From Porticoccaceae bacterium (GTDB lineage: Bacteria > Pseudomonadota > Gammaproteobacteria > Pseudomonadales > Porticoccaceae): a stretch of DNA of 5,483 nucleotides. Positions 1-5,483 of the stretch are shown here, one piece after another. The notes under the pieces are model-generated. The model ran no database searches. It was not told the origin of the DNA and worked only from the letters and a program-made list of their open reading frames with translations. Within the stretch, counting starts at the first letter, position 1, and every line of letters starts with the position of its first letter. Position numbers and translations under genes: made by a program. The DNA lies in NCBI GenBank assembly GCA_030741175.1, contig JASLVT010000103.1:1-5483 (forward strand). Reading direction: 5' to 3'.

Positions 1-959
1 AGTCCTACCGCGAGGTTGCGCAGCCAGCGCTCGTGGCCAATTCGACGAATGGGCGAGCCTTCAGTGCGGCTTTCAAATTGCTCAACAGTCCAGTTAAATA
101 ATGATATTAAGCTAGCATCATCAAGATTATGGCGTGGTGTAAAGTCGTCTTCCTGAGACTGTGAGGCAAAACGATTCCAAGGACAGATAATTTGGCAATC
201 ATCGCAGCCAAATACACGATTGCCCATCTTCGATCGCAATGCTTCGGGAATTGCTTCTTTGCTCTCGATTGTGAGGTAGGAGATGCATTTCCTCGCATCC
301 AGAACGTAGGGTTCGGGAAACGCATCTGTGGGACAAACCTTTAAGCAGGCGCGACAGTTGCCGCAGCGATCTTTTTGCTCATTGCTATCTGTTGGCAATG
401 GTAGAGAAGTGTATATTTCGCCAAGAAAAAACCATGAACCCGCCTTATCATTGAGAAGTAGCGTATTCTTACCAATCCAGCCCAATCCGGCCTGTTCGGC
501 GAGAGGTTTCTCCATCACTGGGGCGCTGTCCACAAATGGCCTTTGAGAAAGTTCGAGTTGTGGTAACTCATCTTGGATCATGGTTACTAGTTTTGCCAGA
601 CGTTTGCGAATGAGTTTGTGGTAGTCGCGGCCAAGGGCATACCTCGATATATATGCTTTATTGTCATCCTTCAAAACAGCAATCATTTTATCGTCGGCCA
701 GATAGTCCATACGCACTGAGATAACTCGCAATGTATGATCTACCAATTTGTCTACTTTATAGCGTTTTTCTCCGTGCTCTCCCATCCATTGCATGGAGCC
801 TTGAAAGCCATCAGCCAGCCATTTATTAAGCCGCGCTGATGCCTGATTGAGATCGGGTTCAACAATGGCGACTTGCTGAAAGCCCAGCGATGCACCCCAA
901 GCTTTAATGTTTTTGGCTAGGTTATTGAGTTTTTCTGTGTCGACGACATTTTGTAGCAT
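1..959 (-). CDS. queG: Epoxyqueuosine reductase QueG, 3' end cut off by the window edge
   Basis: This cytoplasmic enzyme reduces epoxyqueuosine to queuosine at the wobble base of GUN-anticodon tRNAs, using cobalamin and two [4Fe-4S] clusters. I translated 319 residues; the family is about 350-380, so some tens of C-terminal residues lie left of position 1. Visible motifs are RYALGRDYHK (106-115), FVDSAPVMEK (142-151) with the likely catalytic acid Asp144, AGLGWIGKNT (157-166), the ferredoxin-like cluster Cys199/202/205/209 followed by Pro, Cys225 in LDARKCISYLTIE, the second group GCDDCQIICPWN (Cys252/255/259), and EGSPIRRIGHERWLRN (300-315), the start of the C-terminal repeat region. The ATG at 959-957 is the furthest upstream start possible, because an in-frame TAA lies at 965-963. 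No strong Shine-Dalgarno sequence precedes it. The gene diverges from nnr, as in E. coli. Identity is secure from the motif set; that the part outside the window is intact is assumed. Confidence 0.96.
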   Translation of the reverse strand, partial: MLQNVVDTEKLNNLAKNIKAWGASLGFQQVAIVEPDLNQASARLNKWLADGFQGSMQWMGEHGEKRYKVDKLVDHTLRVISVRMDYLADDKMIAVLKDDNKAYISRYALGRDYHKLIRKRLAKLVTMIQDELPQLELSQRPFVDSAPVMEKPLAEQAGLGWIGKNTLLLNDKAGSWFFLGEIYTSLPLPTDSNEQKDRCGNCRACLKVCPTDAFPEPYVLDARKCISYLTIESKEAIPEALRSKMGNRVFGCDDCQIICPWNRFASQSQEDDFTPRHNLDDASLISLFNWTVEQFESRTEGSPIRRIGHERWLRNLAVG

Positions 960-980
960 GTTTTAGGTCGTTTTCTATCC

Positions 981-986
981 TATAAT
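981..986 (+). promoter_or_regulatory. Perfect -10 box (TATAAT) of the likely nnr operon promoter
   Basis: TATAAT at 981-986 sits 29 bases before the nnr ATG and would place the transcript start near 993, a leader of about 22 bases. There is no good -35 hexamer at 15-19 bases spacing: the best candidate, ATGTTT at 958-963, matches TTGACA at only two positions. The promoter would therefore be weak or activator-dependent. Its -35 region would overlap the queG start codon, so polymerase bound here could interfere with queG. Confidence 0.5.
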
Positions 987-1000
987 TGCGCCAATTTTAC

Positions 1001-1006
1001 GGGGAT
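1001..1006 (+). promoter_or_regulatory. Ribosome binding site that fixes the nnr start
   Basis: GGGGAT lies 9 bases before the ATG at 1016, suitable Shine-Dalgarno spacing. It favours 1016 over an in-frame TTG at 986, which would add ten residues. That TTG begins with the last base of the TATAAT box and would lie upstream of the predicted transcript start. Confidence 0.65.
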
Positions 1007-1015
1007 ATTCGCTTC

Positions 1016-2518
1016 ATGTCGCACAACTTTATACAAGACGCAGTTTTTGATGCCAAATCGGTTTCGCAGCTTGATCGCACCGTGATCGATACCCATGGGG
1101 TGCCGGGAATTGTTTTAATGAAGCGTGCTGGTCGTGCGGCACTGGATGAACTACTCGATACCTTTGGTGTGCCGACATCATTAACTATTTTCTGCGGCTC
1201 TGGCAACAATGCGGGAGATGGCTACATTGTTGCGGCTTTGGCGGCGGCTAAAAATATTCCAACACAGATTGTTGAGTTGTCGACAGCGCTGACGGAGGAT
1301 GCATCGAAAGCAAAGCAATTTGCTCAGCAGGCCGAGGTTAGTTTTGTCAATTTTGACAAGGCTATGAAACTGTCGTCCGGCATTATTGTCGATGGCTTAT
1401 TGGGCACTGGCTTTGATGGTGAACTGCGCCAGACCTATCGTGATGCGATTCAGTTAATAAATGATTCAGGTATGCCTGTACTGGCCCTAGATATTCCCTC
1501 CGGTTTGCATGCTGATACTGGGCATATTGCTGATGTGGCTGTGATGGCAGATATTACGGTGACATTTATAGGCGCTAAGCAAGGCTTATTTTCTGGTCAG
1601 GGACCCGTTGTTTGTGGTGAGATTATTTATCACTCTCTAGAGATACCAGAGCAGGTTTTTGAGCAGGTGCCAGCTACGGCGATGTTATTGGATCTGTTTG
1701 AGTTGATGGATTATTTGCCGCAGTTAGCCGTTGATGGACACAAAAATCAGCGTGGTCATGCCATGGTGATAGGTGGTGAGCGAGGCTTTGGTGGTGCCGC
1801 TATTTTAGCGGCTGAAGCCTGCTTGCAGACTGGTGCTGGCCTCACCAGTTTGGCTACACGCCCCGAACATGTTGCACCGATGTTAATGCGGCAGCCTGAA
1901 GTCATGGCTTGTCCAGTCGTTTCGGGTCAAGAATTAGAGCCACTGCTCAATCGACCGAGCGTATTGGTAGTTGGTCCCGGTCTGGGTCGCTCATCATGGT
2001 CCGAGCAATTGCTGCAAAAGGCGGTGGCTGTTGGGCTACCGATGGTGTTGGATGCAGATGGCTTGAATATTCTCGCAGAGGGGCGTGTCGTGCCTGATCC
2101 CGATGGTAGTCAATGGGTGTTGACGCCACATGCTGGCGAGGCAGCTCGTCTATTGGGACTATCCGTGGCAGAGGTACAGGCAGATCGATACAGTGCGGTG
2201 CGCCTGTTACAGGAGAAATATGCCGGTGTTGTGTTGCTTAAAGGTCCGGGCACATTGATTGCCGGCCCAGATAAAATAATTCAGGTCTGCACCTATGGTA
2301 ATCCAGCAATGGCTACTGCTGGTATGGGTGATATTCTCAGCGGTATTATCGGAGGCCTGATTGCTCAGGGCTGCGATATCCAGACTGCGACTGAGTTGGG
2401 CTGCTGTCTGCATGGCAGTGCGGCAGATTTGGCTGTTCAGGAGCAGGGGTCGCGGGGGTTGATGGCCTCTGACCTATTGCCCCATTTGCGTGGCTTGTTA
2501 AATCAGAATTATCTATGA
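1016..2518 (+). CDS. nnr: Bifunctional NAD(P)H-hydrate epimerase / ADP-dependent NAD(P)H-hydrate dehydratase
   Basis: This metabolite-repair enzyme acts in the cytoplasm. The N-terminal YjeF_N domain interconverts the R and S forms of hydrated NAD(P)H, and the C-terminal ribokinase-like domain dehydrates the S form using ADP, restoring NAD(P)H. The 500-residue length is close to the E. coli protein (about 515). In the epimerase half (about 1-225) I see GNNAGDGY (63-70), VDGLLGTG (125-132) with Asp126, and LDIPSG (158-163). In the dehydratase half (about 235-498) I see the glycine-rich VIGGERGFGG (251-260), VVGPGLGR (318-325), DADGLN (346-351), TPHAGE (370-375), LKG (408-410) and the nucleotide-binding stretch GNPAMATAGMGDILSG (428-443), with the expected catalytic Asp439. 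Both halves keep their motifs, so both activities are likely. The ATG at 1016 is chosen for its ribosome binding site. The stop overlaps the tsaE start by 4 bases. Confidence 0.96.
   Translation: MSHNFIQDAVFDAKSVSQLDRTVIDTHGVPGIVLMKRAGRAALDELLDTFGVPTSLTIFCGSGNNAGDGYIVAALAAAKNIPTQIVELSTALTEDASKAKQFAQQAEVSFVNFDKAMKLSSGIIVDGLLGTGFDGELRQTYRDAIQLINDSGMPVLALDIPSGLHADTGHIADVAVMADITVTFIGAKQGLFSGQGPVVCGEIIYHSLEIPEQVFEQVPATAMLLDLFELMDYLPQLAVDGHKNQRGHAMVIGGERGFGGAAILAAEACLQTGAGLTSLATRPEHVAPMLMRQPEVMACPVVSGQELEPLLNRPSVLVVGPGLGRSSWSEQLLQKAVAVGLPMVLDADGLNILAEGRVVPDPDGSQWVLTPHAGEAARLLGLSVAEVQADRYSAVRLLQEKYAGVVLLKGPGTLIAGPDKIIQVCTYGNPAMATAGMGDILSGIIGGLIAQGCDIQTATELGCCLHGSAADLAVQEQGSRGLMASDLLPHLRGLLNQNYL
1028..1056 (-). 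promoter_or_regulatory. Predicted sigma70-type promoter for queG, inside the 5' end of nnr
   Basis: Read on the minus strand, TTGGCA (1056-1051) and TATAAA (1033-1028) are separated by exactly 17 bases. Each hexamer matches the sigma70 consensus at 5 of 6 positions. Transcription would start near 1021-1022, giving queG a leader of about 62 bases that crosses the nnr start codon and ribosome binding site in antisense. The site lies in coding sequence, so a chance match is possible, but its spacing and orientation towards queG fit well. Confidence 0.55.
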
Positions 2519-3003
2519 ATACGTTATCGAAGCTAGCAAAAAAAACCATTGAGCTGGCCGATGAGACCGCCACGGTTGCCTTTGGGCAGGCACTAAGTGC
2601 ACTGATAAAGAACCCTATGGTGATCACTCTGCAAGGCCAACTAGGTGCAGGGAAAACTACTTTGTCACGGGGAATTTTACAGGGCCTAGGGCATTGTGGT
2701 TCAGTTAAGAGTCCCACTTATACAATAGTAGAGCCCTATCGGCTGCCCGCGGGACAAGTTTTTCATTTTGACCTATATCGCATTGCCGATGCCGAGGAGC
2801 TTGAATATATGGGCTTTGGCGAGTATCTGGCAGAGGCTCAGTTATGCTTGATAGAATGGCCAGAGAGAGGGCAGGGGTTCTTGCCGCAAGCTGATATCGC
2901 CATAGAGATAAGTCAGTCCGGAGATGGTCGCTGTGTTACCCTAGCCGCTTATTCTGAAGTTGGAGAACAGTTGATTGGCCAGTTGGATTTGGACAAAGGG
3001 TGA
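2515..3003 (+). CDS. tsaE: tRNA t6A biosynthesis ATPase TsaE
   Basis: TsaE (formerly YjeE) is the small P-loop ATPase that works with TsaB and TsaD to make N6-threonylcarbamoyladenosine at position 37 of ANN-decoding tRNAs, and it is generally essential in bacteria. The 162 residues are close to the E. coli length (about 153). Visible are the Walker A motif GQLGAGKTT (41-49), the SPTYT switch motif (66-70), HFDLYR (84-89) with the Walker B-type Asp86, and IEWPE (113-117), all family hallmarks. The start sits in an ATGA overlap with the nnr stop (2515-2518), and no Shine-Dalgarno sequence is evident in the preceding 14 bases, so translation probably depends on ribosomes finishing nnr. The 3' end overlaps the amidase gene in the same manner. 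The partner genes tsaB, tsaC and tsaD are not in this window. Confidence 0.96.
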   Translation: MNTLSKLAKKTIELADETATVAFGQALSALIKNPMVITLQGQLGAGKTTLSRGILQGLGHCGSVKSPTYTIVEPYRLPAGQVFHFDLYRIADAEELEYMGFGEYLAEAQLCLIEWPERGQGFLPQADIAIEISQSGDGRCVTLAAYSEVGEQLIGQLDLDKG

Positions 3004-4334
3004 AGATGATACTGCGTTATTTCAAAATCCTATTTAAATGTGCAGCGATCGCGCTACTCTGGTTGGTGCCGATGCAACTGTGGGCTACAGATATTGAATC
3101 TGTTCGGCTATGGCGCGCGCCAGACAAAACGAGGTTAGTACTGGATCTCAGTAGTCGAGTTGAACACAATCTATTCGCTTTGCAAAACCCTAATCGGTTG
3201 GTGATTGATATCAGTGATGCGCGTATCAAAACCGAATTTACTGATTTAGATTTTACTAATACCCCTATCGCCGGTATTCGCGTGGCAGTGCGAAATAAAA
3301 CTGATGTCAGAGTGGTGCTCGATTTGAACAATACCGTGAGCCCAAAAAGTTTTCCCTTGCCTGCAAATGAGCAGTACGGAAACAGACTGGTGATTGATCT
3401 GTTTGATAAAAAGAATGTCGTCAGCCGCACCTTAGATGAGGTGGTAGAGAAGAAAGATCGCAGAATTGTTATTGCTATTGACGCGGGCCATGGGGGTGAA
3501 GATCCCGGTGCTTTGGGGCCTAGAAGAGTGCGTGAGAAAATAGTGGTACTGCAAATAGCAAAGAAAGTTAAGGCGTTATTAGATGGTAATCCTAACTTTC
3601 AGGGTGAGTTAGTTCGCAGTGGTGACTACTATCTGGCTCACCGTAGGCGCACACAAATTGCCCGTGATAAACAGGCTGATCTATTTATCTCGATTCATGC
3701 GGATGCTTTCACCGATCCGTCAGCTCATGGTGCTTCCGTTTACGCTCTTTCGACCAAGGGTGCTACCAGTGAGGCTGCTAGATACCTTGCCGATAAAGAA
3801 AACCGTGCTGATTTAATTGGTGGTGCCACTTCACTGAGCTTAGATGGTAGGGATGAATTACTTGCTGGCGTATTGTTAGACTTATCGATGACAGCCACAT
3901 TGAGTACTAGTCTTGAGGCGGGAGCCTATGTTCTTAAAAATATGGGTGGCGTTGCTCGATTACATAAGAAAAAAGTTGAGCAGGCTGGATTTTTAGTACT
4001 TAAATCGCCTGATATTCCATCGCTATTAATAGAGACTGGATTTATATCCAACCCTAGCGAGGCACGAAAACTAAGTAGCAGTAGTTATCAAAATAAAATG
4101 GCAAGGGCGATTTTTCAGGGTATTGAGCAGTATTTTTCTGATAATCCACCAGATGGCACCTTGCTAGCAAAATATGGTAATCGGGTAGATCGCATCTATG
4201 TGGTCGCTCCCGGCGATACGCTATCTGAAATCGCCGTGCGTTTTAATGTCTCTATGAGAACGTTAAAACGTCATAATAATATGTCCTCTAGCAAGATTCG
4301 AGTGGGCAAAAAGCTTAAGATACCGCCGCGCTAA
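3000..4334 (+). CDS. amiB: AmiB-type N-acetylmuramoyl-L-alanine amidase with AMIN and LysM domains
   Basis: This exported zinc amidase cleaves the bond between N-acetylmuramic acid and L-alanine in peptidoglycan, splitting the septum during division. Residues 1-29 form a signal peptide (basic start, hydrophobic core 14-24, probable cleavage after LWA at 27-29). An AMIN domain (about 30-137) targets such enzymes to the septal wall. The Amidase_3 domain (about 155-378) has IDAGHGG (160-166), VREK (177-180), SIHAD (231-235) and LLIETGF (342-348); the expected zinc ligands are His164, Glu179 and His233, with Glu345 catalytic. Residues about 262-325 form the long insertion that in AmiB/AmiC enzymes carries the autoinhibitory helix relieved by EnvC or NlpD. 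One LysM domain (about 399-442) closes the protein. The GTG at 3000 gives 444 residues and a 4-base GTGA overlap with the tsaE stop. An ATG at 3006, preceded by AAAGGG (2995-3000), is an equally plausible start (442 residues). I chose AmiB over AmiC by gene neighbourhood. Confidence 0.93.
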   Translation: MKMILRYFKILFKCAAIALLWLVPMQLWATDIESVRLWRAPDKTRLVLDLSSRVEHNLFALQNPNRLVIDISDARIKTEFTDLDFTNTPIAGIRVAVRNKTDVRVVLDLNNTVSPKSFPLPANEQYGNRLVIDLFDKKNVVSRTLDEVVEKKDRRIVIAIDAGHGGEDPGALGPRRVREKIVVLQIAKKVKALLDGNPNFQGELVRSGDYYLAHRRRTQIARDKQADLFISIHADAFTDPSAHGASVYALSTKGATSEAARYLADKENRADLIGGATSLSLDGRDELLAGVLLDLSMTATLSTSLEAGAYVLKNMGGVARLHKKKVEQAGFLVLKSPDIPSLLIETGFISNPSEARKLSSSSYQNKMARAIFQGIEQYFSDNPPDGTLLAKYGNRVDRIYVVAPGDTLSEIAVRFNVSMRTLKRHNNMSSSKIRVGKKLKIPPR

Positions 4335-4357
4335 TCCGGTTACCAAGGTCTCCTTCA
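4335..4357 (+). promoter_or_regulatory. Short amiB-mutL gap with the mutL ribosome binding site
   Basis: The 23-base gap contains AAGG at 4345-4348, nine bases before the mutL ATG, a moderate Shine-Dalgarno sequence. No stable hairpin followed by a T-run is present, so mutL is probably co-transcribed with the amidase gene. Confidence 0.5.
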
Positions 4358-5483
4358 ATGTCTAGCATCAAAATTCTTAGTCCGCAATTAGCCAACCAAA
4401 TTGCTGCTGGAGAAGTGGTTGAGCGTCCCGCATCGGTGCTTAAAGAGCTAGTTGAGAATAGTCTAGATGCTGGTGCCAAACGAATCGATATAGAGATAGA
4501 GCAGGGTGGGGTTAAGCTGATTAAGGTGCGCGATGATGGTGTTGGTATCGCCGAAACTGAATTGGCTCTGGCTCTTAGTCGTCACGCTACAAGCAAAATT
4601 AATGATTTGCAGGATCTTGAGGCAGTTGCCACTTTGGGTTTTCGTGGGGAGGCTTTAGCCAGTATTGCCTCGGTATCACGTCTCGCACTTACTTCTAGCA
4701 TCGAGGGTAGTGCCAATGGCTGGAAGGCAGTCTCTGAGGGGCGCGATATGGAAGTGGATTTGCAGCCTGCGGCCCATCCGCGGGGGACCAGTGTTGAAGT
4801 ACGAGATCTATTTTTTAATACACCGGCGCGACGGAAATTTTTGCGCACCGAAGGCACAGAGTACAGCCGTATTGATGAAAGTATAAAAAAGCTGGCATTA
4901 AGTCGTATGGATATTGCGTTTAGCCTGCGCCATAACCAACGGGCTCAGATCAACCTGCATCCGGCGCAGAGTCAACTTGAGCAAGAAAAACGTGTGGCGG
5001 ACATCTGTGGCTCAGCTTTTATGCAGCAGGCACTCTATGTGGATAATGATCGTTTGGGCATCCGTCTCTGGGGTTGGATGGGTTTGCCCACATTTTCTCG
5101 CAGCCAGGCGGATCTGCAGCATTTTTTCGTCAATGGACGTTGTATCCGCGATAAAGTTGTTTCCCATGCGATCCGTCAGGCGTACCAAGATGTGCTATAT
5201 CATGGCCGGCATCCTGCCTTCGTTCTATTTCTTGAGATCGAGCCAGCAGATGTCGATGTCAATGTGCACCCCACCAAGCATGAGGTCCGTTTTCGCGACA
5301 GTCGGGCTATTCATGGTTTTGTGTATGGCACGTTAAGTAAGGCATTGGCGCAGGATCGGCCACAAGATCATTTGCAATCGGCTGAAGTGACCCAGGAGAT
5401 TGATGCCGCGATTCAACGGCAACCTAGCCAATCTGCATTATCACTCAATGCTGCTGGTGGCCAACTCCAAGGCTCTGCTAATT
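4358..5483 (+). CDS. mutL: DNA mismatch repair protein MutL, N-terminal ATPase part; 3' end cut off
   Basis: MutL couples mismatch recognition by MutS to downstream nicking and unwinding. The 375 visible residues cover the complete GHKL ATPase region and the start of the linker; gammaproteobacterial MutL is usually about 600-650 residues, so the C-terminal dimerisation domain lies beyond the window. Motifs: [16 protein letters not shown] (11-26), [11 protein letters not shown] (29-39) with probable catalytic Glu30 and Mg-binding Asn34, DDGVGI (59-64), ATSK (77-80), GFRGEAL (94-100), [10 protein letters not shown] (153-162), VNGR (258-261) and [14 protein letters not shown] (299-312) with the conserved ATP-contacting Lys307. 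After about residue 331 the sequence turns rich in Gln, Ser and Ala, typical of the disordered linker. Whether this MutL has the endonuclease motif found in lineages lacking MutH cannot be judged, since that motif is in the missing part. The ATG has AAGG nine bases upstream and aligns with known MutL starts. Confidence 0.97.
   Translation, partial: MSSIKILSPQLANQIAAGEVVERPASVLKELVENSLDAGAKRIDIEIEQGGVKLIKVRDDGVGIAETELALALSRHATSKINDLQDLEAVATLGFRGEALASIASVSRLALTSSIEGSANGWKAVSEGRDMEVDLQPAAHPRGTSVEVRDLFFNTPARRKFLRTEGTEYSRIDESIKKLALSRMDIAFSLRHNQRAQINLHPAQSQLEQEKRVADICGSAFMQQALYVDNDRLGIRLWGWMGLPTFSRSQADLQHFFVNGRCIRDKVVSHAIRQAYQDVLYHGRHPAFVLFLEIEPADVDVNVHPTKHEVRFRDSRAIHGFVYGTLSKALAQDRPQDHLQSAEVTQEIDAAIQRQPSQSALSLNAAGGQLQGSAN

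Noticed and set aside
986..1015. TTG at 986 as a longer start for nnr, adding ten residues.
   Set aside because: It overlaps the TATAAT box, precedes the predicted transcript start and lacks a ribosome site, whereas the ATG at 1016 has GGGGAT nine bases upstream.
1344..1359. Perfect 7-base inverted repeat TTGTCAA-TT-TTGACAA, resembling an operator; its right half contains a consensus TTGACA.
   Set aside because: It lies deep inside nnr and encodes ordinary residues of the epimerase domain. No -10 box follows TTGACA at 16-18 bases (for example TCCGGC at 1376-1381), so neither a promoter nor an operator is supported.
2346..2717. Open minus-strand frame of 123 codons across the nnr/tsaE junction.
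   Set aside because: It lies antisense to two well-recognised genes, has no recognisable domain, and its composition reads as the shadow of the coding strand.
3017..3430. Open minus-strand frame of 137 codons under the amidase AMIN region.
   Set aside because: It is rich in Ser, Thr, Leu and Arg as expected for a reverse-strand shadow, and the plus-strand frame encodes a coherent signal peptide and AMIN domain.
4338..4344. Small palindrome GGTTACC after the amidase stop, considered as a terminator.
   Set aside because: The arms are three bases with no loop worth the name and no T-run follows, so it cannot act as an intrinsic terminator.
4914..5336. Open plus-strand frame of 140 codons in another frame within mutL.
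   Set aside because: The mutL frame carries continuous family motifs through the same bases, including VNGR and the Lys307 region; the alternative translation is Met-, Cys- and Arg-rich with no recognisable fold.
1..5483. Search for a mobile element, CRISPR array, tRNA, toxin-antitoxin pair or other undescribed system.
   Set aside because: Nearly every base belongs to five recognised housekeeping genes in a conserved order, the only gaps are 56 and 23 bases, and no direct repeats, terminal inverted repeats or tRNA-like folds were seen.

Overview
The window carries a conserved housekeeping cluster of a gammaproteobacterium: queG (minus strand, 3' end cut off) diverging from nnr - tsaE - amiB-type amidase - mutL (plus strand, 3' end cut off). 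This is the order known from Escherichia coli and many other Gammaproteobacteria, where miaA and hfq usually follow mutL. Protein motifs and gene order support the class. Moderate GC and a single LysM domain on the amidase would suit a marine or free-living lineage rather than an enteric one, but I cannot name a genus.

Layout. Positions 1-959 (minus) encode most of epoxyqueuosine reductase, which makes the last step of queuosine in tRNA. The 56-bp gap 960-1015 and the first bases of nnr hold the divergent control region: a perfect TATAAT box facing nnr and a good sigma70-like promoter facing queG from inside nnr. Positions 1016-2518 encode the bifunctional NAD(P)H-hydrate repair enzyme. Positions 2515-3003 encode TsaE, the ATPase of the t6A tRNA modification complex. 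Positions 3000-4334 encode a periplasmic N-acetylmuramoyl-L-alanine amidase for septal wall splitting. Positions 4358-5483 encode the ATPase half of the mismatch repair protein MutL.

How they fit together. The four plus-strand genes are packed with 4-bp stop/start overlaps (nnr/tsaE and tsaE/amiB) and a 23-bp gap before mutL, and I see no terminator between them, so they look like one operon. Their jobs differ (metabolite repair, tRNA modification, cell division, DNA repair); the link is old operon structure rather than one pathway. QueG and TsaE both act in tRNA anticodon-loop modification.

I found no mobile element, CRISPR array, RNA gene, pseudogene or sign of horizontal transfer, and no candidate for an undescribed system. 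The most interesting item is the overlapping divergent promoter arrangement between queG and nnr.
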